This document shows, piece after piece, positions 1 to 10,775 of a stretch of 64,000 bases of DNA; position 1 is the stretch's first letter, and every line of letters begins with the position of its first letter. Origin of the DNA: Cannabis sativa (taxonomy: Eukaryota > Streptophyta > Magnoliopsida > Rosales > Cannabaceae); NCBI RefSeq assembly GCF_029168945.1, contig NC_083607.1:10310001-10374000 (forward strand), in the 5' to 3' direction. The notes under the pieces are model-generated. The model searched no databases, was not told where the DNA came from, and saw only the letters and a program-made list of their open reading frames with translations. Made by a program: the position numbers and the translations under genes.

Positions 1-23
1 GCATAATCGGGTTGACAGGAACA

Positions 24-1116
24 TCAATGACAGCAGCAGGTATTTCTGGTGTTGTAGTGGCAGGTTGGAGTCTCAGCTTCATGTGTGTCCCCTTGCATAT
101 GAGCAGTATCATCATAAACCAGAGAGTTTGGTGAATTTACATCCTGATTGCTGTCAGGTGAAGGAAAATGAGCAGATGGTGGTTCTCCAACAGATGCTTC
201 AGGATGGTCTGAGGTGTTGGAGAATTTTTCTTGAGAATTAATGGCCAGTGGGAGAACTGTACTCCAGCTAGGAACTGAGACTTGAATAGATTGTTCAGAT
301 TGATGAGTGTTGAGAAAACCGATTTTGAAAGGGAATTCATCTTCATTGAAGATTACATTCCTGGAGATGTAAAGTCTCCCTGTGCTACTCAAGCACTTGT
401 AGCCTTTGTAGCTCTCACTATACCCTAAGTTGACACATTTTGTTGAATGATATTGGAATTTATGGGTTTGGTATGGTCTTAGACACGGGTAACAGCTACA
501 GCCAAAGCTTTTTAGGAATTTATAGTCTGGTTTCTTGTTGAACAAAACCTCTATGGGAGATTTGTTCTTGAGAACAAGTGTAGGTAGTCGGTTTATGAGA
601 TAGACAGAAGTTTGGAAAGCATCCCACCAATATTTTTGGGGTATACCAGCTTGAGCAAGAAGAGTTAGACCCATTTCCACAATGTGTCTATGTTTCCTCT
701 CTGCCCTTCCATTTTGAGCAGAAGTATGAGGACAAGAATGATGGAAACTAATACCATTTTGAACAACATGATCATTAAAAGCTTGGTATTCGCCTCCACC
801 ATCTGTTTGGAGATACTTTATCTTTCTCTCAAGTAAATTCTCAGCTAATGTTTTAAAGTGAGTGAAAGCTTGGAGAGCATCAGATTTGGCTTTTAGAGGG
901 TATATCCAAGTGTGCCTACTGAAATCATCGATGAAGTGTATATAAAATCTATAATTAGTGTTTGACATAACTGGGGCAGGGCCCCATATGTCGGTATGCA
1001 CAAGTTCAAGAGGATGTTTAGCATGAAAACTATTTGCTTTGAAAGGCAGGGAATGAGATTTGCCTAGTTGACATGCTTCACAAAAATGCTCAACATTACT
1101 AATTAGAGATTTTCAT
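24..1116 (-). pseudogene. Copia-1 integrase core (frameshifted)
   Basis: This encodes the DDE integrase that inserts retrotransposon cDNA. The frame contains HTDIWGPA (first Asp), TDGGGEY (second Asp) and NGRAERKHRHI (the catalytic Glu region). The open frame starting at Met 1001 continues upstream without stop through a zinc-binding remnant (CEACQLGKS) to about 1116. There it is out of frame with the protease/GAG-pre-integrase part, so one indel separates them. At the other end the frame closes at 24 after a linker of low-complexity Thr/Pro/His sequence, and a neighbouring frame looks more coding-like there. A second indel near position 45-60 is therefore possible. The usual next domain, reverse transcriptase, would lie left of the window. 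Confidence 0.85.
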
Positions 1117-1914
1117 TAATTTGAGTAAGCACAAGGTTTAACACTCTATTGGACGGATGGCCTAATCTCCTATGCCATTTGTCCTTGATTGAATTGAAAA
1201 AAGCAGCAGTAGTGTGCTGAGTTACATTAGACTTAGACAGAGTAAAAGCACCAGTAACGGGTGAGAGTTGAGAGGAAGAGAAGTTGCTGTAGCTTGGTTT
1301 TGTCACAGAGTCAGTATTTGGAATGCAGAAGTGATAAAGACTATCTTTAAGCCTCCCCCGAAGAACCACCTTCTTGGTTTCCTTGTCCTTCACAAAACAA
1401 AAATTAGGGGTAAATTCAACACTAACATTATTATCTCTAGTTAACTTTGAAATGCTAATAAGATTTTTTGTTATATTAGGAACATGTAACATTTCCTTTA
1501 AAACCAGCAATGAGTCATCAGTGGTGCGAATTGAACCTGTTCCAACATGAGCTATTTTTAGTTTTGTTCCATCTCCTACTGTTAGAGACTCCTTACCCAT
1601 GTATTTCATCTTTTGGTTCAAGTTATTGACATCAGCAGTAGTGTGATTACTAGCTCCTGTATCAGCATACCAGGAATCGTTTTCCACCATCTCTGGTGTG
1701 GCCACAAAAGCAGAAGCAGGCTGTTGATGATTATTTTTGTTGGAACTTGGTGCACCAGCAGGAGCTGACCCCATATATGTCTCGTCATAACGGTTGTAAC
1801 AATGAGCCGCCGAGTGACTATATTTGCCACAAACTTGGCAAGTTGGTCTAGAACCACTCGACCTTCCTCCTCTGCCTCTATTGTTCGACCTTCCACGATT
1901 GTTGTTGTGATGGC
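1103..1914 (-). pseudogene. Copia-1 gag zinc knuckle, protease and GAG-pre-integrase
   Basis: Reading on the minus strand from the Athila-1 insertion point, there is a Gly/Arg/Asn-rich stretch and a CX2CX4HX4C knuckle (CQVCGKYSHSAAHC, near 1800-1845). A retroviral-type aspartic protease follows (DSWYADTGASNH, near 1650-1690), then the GAG-pre-integrase signature WHRRLGHPS. The frame ends in a stop at 1103, although the integrase continues in another frame. The first part belongs to the same polyprotein as the gag at 13225-14127, now 11.3 kb away. The knuckle lies upstream of the first Met at 1774, so an ATG-based prediction would miss it. Confidence 0.85.
1910..1914. repeat. Athila-1 target-site duplication, left copy
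   Basis: ATGGC immediately before the 5' LTR. The same five bases follow the 3' LTR. Confidence 0.95.
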
Positions 1915-2102
1915 TGTTAGGCTATTTTTAGCCTATGTTTTGGATCTAATTTATGTGCGTTTTTAGCTGTGTTGGGACAGAATTACGCTTGTTTTCTATG
2001 TTTTCAGGTTCTTTGGAATAAAAGAGGTCTCGGGTGCAGAAATTCGTTAAAAGACGTGCTGAGCCGAAGAAAACACAATTTCTGAGTAATTGTGCAGATC
2101 TG

Positions 2103-2260
2103 GTCGCGGCTAAACACAACCTGGCCGCGGCTGATCTCGAAAATTTAGAAGGCTTCAGTCGCCGCGGCGATGAAGAGTCTCGCCGCGGCCATTTAAGAGA
2201 TACAGAGAGACCCCTTATTTTCAATTATCTCGCCGCGGCGAGAGGAAGCTTAGCCGCGGC
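2103..2260 (+). promoter_or_regulatory. Palindrome array in the Athila-1 U3
   Basis: The self-complementary octamer GCCGCGGC (first copy degenerate, GTCGCGGC) starts at 2103, 2124, 2161, 2182, 2232 and 2253. That is three pairs, each exactly 21 bp apart, with the second and third pairs 71 bp apart. The same spacing is kept in the 3' LTR (12222, 12243, 12293, 12314). At 2161-2191 the flanks extend the pairing to a 10-bp stem with a 9-nt loop. The function is unknown; the position suggests promoter control. Confidence 0.7.
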
Positions 2261-2313
2261 GAGATCCCGTACGGACTAGGGGCATTTTCATCCATCGAAC
2301 CCTAAATTTTAGT

Positions 2314-2321
2314 TATAAATA
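2314..2321 (+). promoter_or_regulatory. TATA box of the Athila-1 5' LTR
   Basis: TATAAATA lies in an AT-rich pocket just downstream of the GC-rich palindrome array. The same motif is at 12375-12382 in the 3' LTR. It likely sets the U3/R boundary about 30 bp downstream. Confidence 0.7.
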
Positions 2322-3169
2322 GAAAACTGCGATTGGAGGTCTGGGAGAGCGATCAGAAACCCTAAAATACAGCTGAGAGCGGCAGGAAGAGCACAGAGAT
2401 TGAAGTGAAGATCCAGAATTCATCCACCAACAGTTCTTTTCTTTATTCCTCTTTAATTTATTTATGTTGAATATTGCTATAGGAATGGTTATGGATTTGT
2501 TTCTGAACTAAATTTCCCATTTAGGGAGGATGATGATTGTTGTTTAATGTTTTGCCTAGTTAATGTTTAATTACCATTCCTCAATTCTTGTGTGTGAAAT
2601 TATCTTAATTTGTTCTTAATTTCATGTTTAAGATTGATCACCTTGTGCATGCTTTATGATCTCAATTCGAAATCTGAAAAGTGAGAATTGAGAATGCTAA
2701 AATTAAGATAATCGATGTTCTATGTGAAACGAAAGTATTTGCATGACTTATGTGACGAGTAGATTATTACTTAATGCTGATTACATGTTAGTTTAATTAA
2801 GGAATTAATTAGATGACATGTGATTTAGAATCTAGAAGATCTGAAAGGAGCTAGGTTATTTCATAATCTGTCATTCACCTCAAGAATAGGATAGTAATTG
2901 AGCGTTAACGATTTGGGTAAACAACAACAGGATTCTCCTCCCTATTATCTCATCTTGCGCAACTTTCAATTGTGTTATTAAGTTTTCTGAATTTCTTTCA
3001 TATTTTACTGTTTTTAAATCATAATTGCTTTCGATTTGCCGAATAAAATCATAAGTGTAATTTAGTGGTATTTAATCCAATTCCCTGTGGGATCGACCTC
3101 ACCTGTGTGAGATTTACTACTTGGTTGCGTATACTTGCGTAGCGTTTATAATTTTCAGCAACAAGTTTT

Positions 3170-3187
3170 TGGCGCCGTTGTCGGGGA
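3170..3187 (+). promoter_or_regulatory. Athila-1 primer-binding site (tRNA-Asp)
   Basis: TGGCGCCGTTGTCGGGGA lies six bases after the 5' LTR. It matches the complement of the 3' end of plant tRNA-Asp(GUC) except for one T in place of C. Athila-2 has the perfect form. Confidence 0.9.
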
Positions 3188-3310
3188 ATTGTTAAAGATT
3201 AATATTACATAAAATTATACTAACTTCTACTTTGGTATATTTTCTCTTGCTGATTTTTCTAACCTTTTTCTTGCAATAATTTCTTGATCTATTTCAGGAA
3301 TCCTAAGTGC

Positions 3311-3529
3311 ATGCTCCGTCAAGGACAAACAGTCATATTACCAGTTGATCCTGAAATCGAGAAAACTTGCAGGAGGAATCGAAAGAACAAGAGGCAAGAA
3401 AGAGTTTCAGCAACTGCTGAAACATCAGAAATCATGGCTGCCAATGTGAACAATAATGTTGGAAACAATGGGGTAATAACGGTAATAATGGAGGTGCCGT
3501 GGAAGATCAAGCTAATGGCCGTAGCTTGA
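3311..3529 (+). pseudogene. Athila-1 gag, N-terminal part (frameshifted)
   Basis: The gag start is ATG 3311, about 14 bases after a TTTCAG|G sequence that looks like a 3' splice site. The peptide (PVDPEIEKTCRRNRKNKRQ, then Asn-rich) resembles the start of the Athila-2 gag (APIDLEIERTFRRRRR). The frame is lost in the GGGG run near 3470: after it, the Asn/Gly-rich sequence and the true gag continue one frame over. Everything after about 3475 in this frame is out of register. Confidence 0.75.
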
Positions 3530-4527
3530 GAGATTACATTCTCCCTACTCTGACGGGAGTGCAGTCATGTATCAGGCCACCGGCAGTGGATGCAAACAAT
3601 TTCGAGATTAAGCCTGCCATCCTTCAAATGGTGCAGTCTTCAGTTCAGTTTGGTGGCCTCCCTTCTGAAGATCCTAATTTGCATCTCTCTAACTTCATGG
3701 AACTTTGTGAAACTTTTAAGGTTAATGAAGTTAGCGATGATGCCATTCGACTGAGATTGTTTCCATTCTCGCTCAGAGAACAAGCCAAGAGTTGGTTGAA
3801 TTCCTTGCCACCTAATTCAATTGCCACATGGAATGATTTGGCAACAAAATTCTTGTCAAAGTTTTTTCCTCCAGCCAAGTCTGCAAAGCTGAGAGGAGAA
3901 ATCAATAATTTCTGCCAACAAGATAATGAATCTCTCCATGAGGCTTGGGAGAGGTTTAAAGATCTGATCAGGAGGTGTCCTCATCATGGTATAGAGAAGT
4001 GGATGCTGGTTCACAACTTCTACAACTGGCTGGTTGGTAATACTAGAACTCTAATAGATGCAGCAGCGGGCGGAGCTTTTATGAGAAAGAGCGCTAATGA
4101 GGCGTATGATCTATTGGAGGAGATGGCTCTAAACAATCAGCAGTGGCCAACTGAAAGGAGTCAATCTAAGAAGGTAGCTGGTGTGTTAGAAGTTGATGCC
4201 ATCATAAAGTTAACAGCTCAGGTTGAGGCATTGACAAAAACAATTGCAGGGCAAGCTAAACAAGCCCAAATTGTTTGTGAGTTATGTGGAGGAAGTCATC
4301 ACTTTTCGGAGTGTCAAGCAGATGTGGATGATTTGCCAATGGATGAAGCTAAAGCCATTGGGAATTTTTCACAAAACAGCAACAACAACAATTATGGGTT
4401 CAACCAGGGTAACAACCGAAGAAATAGTGGGTTCTATCAGCAAAGAAATCAGAACCAACAGTTTAATCAGCAACAAGCCTCTGGTGGAAGTTCTAGTTTG
4501 CAGACGCATTCTTGCTCCAATTTATGA
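3475..4527 (+). pseudogene. Athila-1 gag, capsid and zinc knuckle
   Basis: This frame carries the Athila gag core. It begins with the segment that reads [16 protein letters not shown] and [21 protein letters not shown], then [15 protein letters not shown] and [23 protein letters not shown]-like knuckle follows ([13 protein letters not shown], near 4280-4320), then an Asn/Gln-rich tail. It ends at TGA 4525. Pol resumes in the same frame at about 4550. The 4503-4556 stretch reads better in another frame ([12 protein letters not shown]), which suggests two nearby compensating indels rather than a programmed stop. Family context: gag forms the particle and binds genomic RNA. Confidence 0.85.
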
Positions 4528-4563
4528 CCGAAACTAGATCTTCAATTAAAGACCCGTACTCGT

Positions 4564-7500
4564 ATGGGCCAACTAGCAACTCAGGTAGCAACCCGCCCTC
4601 AAGGAAATTTGCCTAGCACAACTGAAGTCAATCCCAAAGAAAACTGCAAGGCAATTACCCTGAGGAGCGGTAAGAAGTATGATGGGCCCGAGTTACCACA
4701 ACCAGTTGAGGTAGACGAAGAAATAAATGCTCAACCAGTGCAAACACCAACACCAACAGCAGAGAAGGCTACTGACAGCCCAGCACCACCACCACAGTCT
4801 CCACCGATTAGTATTGATCATCATGTAAAAATACCCTATCCTCAGAGGCTCAGAAAGTCAAGCTTAGACAAGCAGTTCACCAAGTTTCTAGAAGTCTTCA
4901 AAAGACTTCACATTAACAATCCTTTTGCTGAAGCTCTAGAGCAGATGCCAAGTTATGTGAAGTTTATGAAGGAAATTTTGTCGAAGAAGAGGAAGATGGA
5001 AGATTATGAGACAGTGGCTCTAACTGAAGAGTGTAGCGCTATTCTACAGAAGAAACTCCCTCCAAAACTCAGAGATCCAGGGAGCTTCACTATTCCTTGT
5101 ACTATTGGAAAAATTGAAGGAATAAATGCACTATGTGATTTGGGAGCCAGTATAAACTTAATGCCTTTGTCAGTGTTTAAAAGACTGCAGCTGGGTGAAG
5201 CAAAGCCAACTACTGTAACTCTTCAACTGGCAGATCGATCGCTAGCTCACCCTAGAGGAGTCATTGAGGATGTGTTAGTAAAGGTGTACAAGTTCATCTT
5301 TCCAGCTGATTTCATTGTTCTGGATATGGAAGAAGATAGTAATGTTCCTATCATCCTGGGGAGACCTTTCTTGGCAACAGGGAAAGCACTAATTGATGTT
5401 CAGAAAGGAGAGTTAAAGCTAAGGGTACAAGGAGATGAAGTTGTATTTAATGTGCTCAAAGCAATGACCTATCCTACGGCTAGTGACAACTGTTTTGCAA
5501 TTGATGTGGTGGACCAGTTGGTGGAGACAAAGACGCATGCTGAAGACCCTCTTAATCTGACTTTGGTACAAGAAGAGGTGGTGGAACAAGACGGTAAGGA
5601 AGCTTATGAGTATGCTTTGTGGCTCGATTCTTATGGACCGCTGAATAGAAAATACTATGAAGAGTTAGGAGTCATATCAACCAAGCCTACCCCATCTACT
5701 GAAAAGCCTCCTCAACTAGAGTTAAAAGTCCTACCAGAGCATCTCAGGTATGAATATTTGGGAGAAAATAAGACACTTCCTGTTATTGTGGCATCTTCCC
5801 TATCTTCTGTAGAGACAGACAAGCTATTACGGGTTCTAAGGAAGCATACAAAAGCCATTGGATGGACTCTAGCAGATATTAAAGGGATCAGCCCTTCGAC
5901 TGTAATGCATAGAATCTTAATGGAGGAAGGAGTGAAGCCAACCATTGATGCACAACGAAGATTAAATCCACCAATGAAGGAGGTTGTCAGAAAAGAAGTC
6001 TTAAAGTGGTTAGATGCCGGGGTAGCGTATCCTATTTCAGACAGTAAATGGGTGAGTCCAGTCCAAGTTGTTCCAAAGAAAGGAGGGATGACGGTGGTGA
6101 AGAATGAAAAGAATGAACTCATCCCAACCAGAACTGTCACGGGATGGAGAATTTGCATTGACTACCGGAAACTCAACAAGGCCACAAGAAAAGATCACTT
6201 TCCACTCCCATTCATTGATCAGATGTTAGACAAGTTGGCAGGTCAAGAGTACTATTGTTTCCTTGATGGGTACTCAGGGTATCACCAAATAGCTATAGCA
6301 CCGAAGGATCAAGAGAAGACAACATTCACATGTCCATATGGCACTTTTGCTTTTCGACGAATGCCATTTGGGCTGTGTAATGCTCCAGCAACATTTCAGA
6401 GGTGTATGATGGCCATATTTTCAGATTTAATAGAAAAGTGCATCGAGGTGTTCATGGATGATTTTTCAGTGTTTGGTTCATCGTTTGATCAATGTTTAAG
6501 CAACTTGGAATTGGTTTTAACAAGATGTGAAGACTCTAATTTGGTGTTGAACTGGGAAAAGTGCCATTTCATGGTTACAGAAGGAATAGTGCTGGGACAT
6601 AAAATCTCGAAAGAAGGTATTGAGGTTGACAGAGCCAAAGTATCTACAATTGAGAACTTGCCTCCTCCAGTTTCAGTTAAGGGAGTTCGAAGCTTCTTGG
6701 GTCATGCCAGGTTCTATAGAAGATTTATCAAAGACTTCTCCAAGGTGGCCAAACCGCTGTCCAATCTTCTTGCTAGTGGAGTACCTTTTGAATTTGGGAA
6801 AGATTGTCTTGAAGCATTCCAGATTCTCAAGGAGAAGTTAATCTCAGCACCGATCGTAACTACACCAAACTGGGAATTACCTTTTGAAATCATGTGCGAT
6901 GCAAGTGATTATGCTATTGGAGCAGTTTTGGGACAACGGGTTGACAAGGTATTCAGAACCATTTACTATGCAAGCAAAACCTTGAATGATGCCCAACTGA
7001 ACTACGCTACTACAGAAAAAGAGATGCTGGCTATAGTGTTTGCATGTGACAAATTTCGACCCTACTTGATTGGCAATAAAGTGATAGTGTATATAGATCA
7101 TTCAGCAATCAAATACTTGATGACTAAGAAGGATGCCAAACCACGACTGATTCGATGGGTTCTTCTCTTGCAAGAATTTGATCTAGACATAAAAGACAAG
7201 AAGGGTACTGAAAACTTGGTGGCAGATCACTTGTCAAGACTAGAGCTGGAAGAAAGTCAGAATACGAAAGAGGTACAAATAAATGAACAATTTCCCGATG
7301 AACAACTTTTTAGTGTGAGAGAAAGTCTTATGGTACCATGGTATGCTGATTATGTTAACTACTTAGCTGCCAATATCACTCCTCCTGAGCTATCTCGCCA
7401 ACAATTAAAGAAATTCTTTTCCGAGGTGAAACATTACTACTGGGAAGAGCCAATCCTCTACAAGCACTGTGCAGATCAGATAATAAGAAGGTGTGTGCCT

Positions 7501-8112
7501 GAAGAGGAGATGTACTCTATTCTTAATCACTGTCATGCTCTACCATGTGGGGGACACTTCAGTGGAACTAGAACAGCTGCCAAGGTGTTGCAGAGCGGGT
7601 TCTTTTGGCCAACACTTTTCAAAGATGCTAGTACTTTTGTGAAGGCATGTGATCGTTGTCAGCGTACAGGAAACATCTCAAGGAGAAACGAAATGCCTTT
7701 GACAGGAATCTTGGAAGTAGAGTTGTTTGATGTATGGGGGATAGACTTTATGGGTCCTTTTCCTTCATCGTTTAGCAATCTATACATTTTACTAGCTGTG
7801 GATTACGTATCAAAATGGGTAGAAGCTGTAGCAACACCAGCTAATGATGGAAGAACAGTTCTTCGGTTCCTTCAGAAGAATATATTCACACGGTTTGGTA
7901 CTCCCCGAGCGATCATAAGCGATGAAGGGAGTCATTTCTGCAACAAACAGTTCGAAGCACTTCTTTCAAAGTATGGTGTTCGTCATAGAACTGCCCTTCC
8001 CTATCATCCGCAAAGTAATGGCCAAGCTGAGATTTCTAACCGGGAAATAAAGATGATTCTGGAGCAAAAGGGTGCAGAGATCAAGGAAAGATTGGTCAAG
8101 AAAGTTGGATGA
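4564..8112 (+). pseudogene. Athila-1 pol: protease, RT, RNase H, integrase (C-terminus frameshifted)
   Basis: The 1182-codon frame carries the Athila protease (CDLGAS, active Asp near residue 192), reverse transcriptase with the FMDD box near residue 632 (YMDD equivalent), RNase H ([15 protein letters not shown]), an HHCC integrase zinc domain ([11 protein letters not shown]...CDRCQ) and an integrase core. The core's three acidic residues are near 1061 (GIDFMG), 1120 (SDEGSH) and 1156 (NGQAE). The frame breaks about 15 codons after the catalytic Glu, near 8070, and the integrase C-terminus continues in another frame (8072-8617). All catalytic residues looked for are present, so apart from the tail the enzyme set looks intact. 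Confidence 0.92.
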
Positions 8113-8617
8113 CGCATTGTGGGCCTACAGAACAGCGTTCAAAACGCCAATCGGGATGTCACCATATCGGTTGGTGTTTGGAAAGGCGTGTCATTTACCG
8201 GTGGAGTTAGAACACAAAGCTTATTGGGCAATGAAAAGTCTAAACATGGACTTAAAAGTCCGGCGTAAAAGACTACTACAGTTGGATGAGTTGGAAGAAT
8301 TTCGAAACGAAGCTTATGAGAACGCCAAGATTTACAAGGAAAGAACTAAGAGATGGCATGACCGAAATCTAGTCAGAAAGGAGTTTCAACCTGGTCAACA
8401 AGTTCTACTCTTCAACTCAAGACTAAAGTTGTTTCCTGGTAAATTAAAGTCAAGGTGGTCAGGGCCATTTACGGTGATCAAAGTGTTTCCCTATGGAGCA
8501 GTGAAACTAAAAGGTGAAGGTCCTAATACTTTCAAAGTGAATGGACAGCGATTAAAGCTCTACTTGGGAGGTCAATTTGATCAAACCAAGTCCGCCATGA
8601 TTCTGGCGCCACTGTGA
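8072..8617 (+). pseudogene. Athila-1 integrase C-terminal domain (out of frame with pol)
   Basis: This encodes the end of the Athila integrase: [79 protein letters not shown], then [28 protein letters not shown]. This is the DNA-binding, SH3-like tail of gypsy integrases. It overlaps the end of the pol frame by about 40 nt in a different phase, so a single indel separates it from its domain partner. The homologous tail is kept in Athila-2 despite loss of the integrase core. Confidence 0.9.
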
Positions 8618-8784
8618 AGATCTCGATCAACGTCTAGCTAAAAGACGATAAAGTTAGCGCTAATTGGGAGGCAACCCAAGTGTTCTTTTGATTTAGTTGA
8701 ACTCTTTTTAAGTTTACTGTTATTTTTCTTTTTGTTCATTCTTTTTCGTTACTGAAAAAAAAAAAAAAAACAATTTTTGTCAGT
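8618..8784 (+). other. Athila-1 spacer with poly(A) tract
   Basis: About 170 bp between the integrase tail and the palindrome array. It holds a run of about 16 A at 8755-8770. I see no ORF. Confidence 0.6.
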
Positions 8785-8785
8785 G

Positions 8786-8956
8786 GCCGCGGCGATGGTA
8801 TGTATGGCCGCGGCCAGATAAGCCTTACAGAGGGGGCCTTATTTTCACGATTTCTAGCCGCGGCGAGGGGACATACCGCCGCGGCCATATAAGACTTACA
8901 GAAAGGGCCTTATTTTCACGAATTCTCGCCGCGGCAAGGCTACATGTCGCCGCGGC
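8786..8956 (+). repeat. Internal 71-bp tandem repeat with GCCGCGGC pairs
   Basis: About 2.5 tandem units of 71 bp. The octamer GCCGCGGC starts at 8786/8807, 8857/8878 and 8928/8949, so each pair is 21 bp apart and pairs recur every 71 bp. The intervening text (TTACAGA...GGGCCTTATTTTCACGA) is related to that between the LTR pairs (TACAGAGAGACCCCTTATTTTCA). This internal block and the U3 block are thus versions of the same unit. It lies 585 bp upstream of the ORF in the env position. Confidence 0.85.
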
Positions 8957-9540
8957 GAGAATGGCCAGTTTCCCTTTTTTAAACCCCAAATCCCTAACAT
9001 TTCAAATCAAACACCACATTCAAACCCTCTCTTCTCCACGCCGAAAACATCACTTTTCACCATATTCTCTTCATCTAATCCCATTCAAACCAATTTTCAT
9101 CAAATTTATCCATAAACTCTCATCCTAAATCATTATAATCCCTTATTTCTCTCATCTAACACTCTTTTCCTCTAAAAAAATCCATTCCGAAATCCCTAAA
9201 CCTCACCCAAATTTCAGAAAAATCACTATTCACCTTCTTCTTCCCTAAAGCTTCAAGGTTCTCATCAATGGAGGTTGACTAAAGATTGATTTTCATTGAG
9301 GTAACAAATTTTGATTTCTCTACACAAGTTTGATTGGATTATTTGTGGATTGCTAGAGAATATTAGACTTTGTGTTGAAGTTTTTTTTGGAATTTTTGCT
9401 CATACATTGTTGAATATTATTGTGGTGAGCACAATTGAGTGTGATTGAAAGGGAATTAAGTCCCGGGAAGTCGATTTTTAAGGGGAAGTGCTGCCGAAAT
9501 TTTGAAAAATCTTCAGCGTTAGGTTAGAATTTTTGGTGAG
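8957..9540 (+). other. Leader region ahead of the Athila-1 3' ORF
   Basis: About 580 bp, C/T- and A-rich at first (9000-9260) and T-rich later. It has no ORF of note. It looks like a long 5' untranslated leader for 9541-10718. There is no strong TATA; a weak TTTTTTAAA lies near 8975. Confidence 0.45.
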
Positions 9541-10718
9541 ATGGGTCCAAAGAGGTCAAGAGTCAATGAGGAAGGGGGAGCTTCATCATCCAACCCACCT
9601 AGGGGACGCTCTAATCTTGATAGAGTTAGGTTTACCAACATGGATGCTCAAGAGCGGTTTTTGAAATTGAAAGATAGGGCATTCATTGAAGATAGAGGGA
9701 TAGACATTGTGAACCTAAGCCAAACTGCCAACATTCCCCCTGCATTTGCGTCTATTAGGGATCAAATCTTACATAGGCAGTGGACTAAGTTCGTGGATGT
9801 CACTGAGCGTGGTAACCAAACTCTAGCTTTGGAATTTTTAGCCAACTGGCCTGAAAGAGATGATGGCAAGGTAAGAGTTAGGGGGGTTAGAGTGCCTGCT
9901 ACCACAGTCGATATTCATGCCCTTTATGACCTCCCAACTTTCACTGTGGAGCAACAACCCTTGAAACGGCAATTTCGAGAGAGAAGTTTGAATTATGTGG
10001 ATATTGCTGAGACTCTAGGGTATCCTGGCCTTAGGTTCCATGAGCTTAATGGAGAACCATACCAATTGTACCGATGTGAACTTAACCCAGTGGCCAAGGC
10101 TTGGCTTTACTTTGTTAGTGCAAGGATGCTCCCCAACAAGCATTTTTCTGATGCTCAAATAGACAGAATTAAATGGGTTTATGGCATTATGAAAGGGTAT
10201 AATTTGAATGTGGGGGATATTGTTCGAGTGACCTTTGACATAATGGTTGAGGGATCTTCCGGTGATGGACTTGGGTTGGCTGGAATTATCACTGATCTGT
10301 GTGAGAAACATGGGGTACCGCAGTACTCATATGATACCAAGGCACCGCCACAGCGCCCTATTAACTTGGCCACTGTTCTTCGCTTCAAACCTCCTCATCC
10401 TCATGGTCAACCGCCAGTTCAAAGAGGTCCTCCGGCAAGAGAAGAAGAGGAACGTGAGGACATCGAACCAGCACGTCTTGTCGGGCCTCTTGACCCTGCC
10501 ATGCAGTACACTCACGATCAGCTGAATTATCTGATTCAGCAAAACATGCATATGCAAAATTACATGGCCCGGCCAAGAGTATCTTCGATGAGCAGCAGGT
10601 GGCTCAATTGAATACACTTGTCACGAGGATGAATATCGGTGTGGACGAACCGAACTATTTTGCCATGCCACCCCGTTTCAACCCTTATGACCAGCCACCG
10701 CCGCCAAACCCCTTCTAA
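9541..10718 (+). pseudogene. Athila-1 ORF in the env position (putative plant transposon protein domain)
   Basis: The ORF starts at ATG 9541 and encodes a Lys/Arg/Ser-rich start, then the globular domain often annotated in databases as a putative plant transposon protein. Recognisable stretches are RFTNMDAQERFLKLKDRAFIEDRGI, ELNPVAKAWLYFVSARMLPN, and DRIKWVYGIMKG followed by GIITDLCEKHGVP. Its biochemical role is not known. I see no signal peptide or convincing membrane segment, so an envelope function has no support here. The frame closes at 10611 after a shift near 10570-10580; the neighbouring frame continues coding-like (Gln- and Pro-rich) to a stop at 10716-10718. It may be translated from its own transcript. 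Confidence 0.75.
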
Positions 10719-10757
10719 GGGGCTCAGGTAAGTTTCTCTCACCCTGGTTTATTTTCA

Positions 10758-10775
10758 CACATTGGGGACAATGTG
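10758..10775 (+). promoter_or_regulatory. Athila-1 hairpin A (GGGA loop) next to a G-run
   Basis: CACATTG-GGGA-CAATGTG is a perfect 7-bp stem with a GNRA-type loop, just after the 3' ORF. AGTTTGGGG follows seven bases later (10783). The same hairpin and G-run occur in Athila-2 at 46319-46334, and a similar module lies next to each 3' LTR. Confidence 0.7.

Larger units (their letters stand above)
1915..3163 (+). repeat. Athila-1 5' LTR
   Basis: 1249 bp, TGTTAG to AACA. It carries three pairs of GCCGCGGC-type palindromes (2103/2124, 2161/2182, 2232/2253) in U3 and a TATA box at 2314-2321. The pairs lie 50-210 bp upstream of the TATA box, where transcription of the element should be controlled. 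It is almost identical to 11975-13224. Confidence 0.95.

Noticed and set aside
2034..2279. 81-codon frame in the Athila-1 LTR, and its copy in the 3' LTR
   Set aside because: The Arg/Ala-rich peptide comes from the GCCGCGGC array; the indel between LTRs changes the frame, so it is not conserved.
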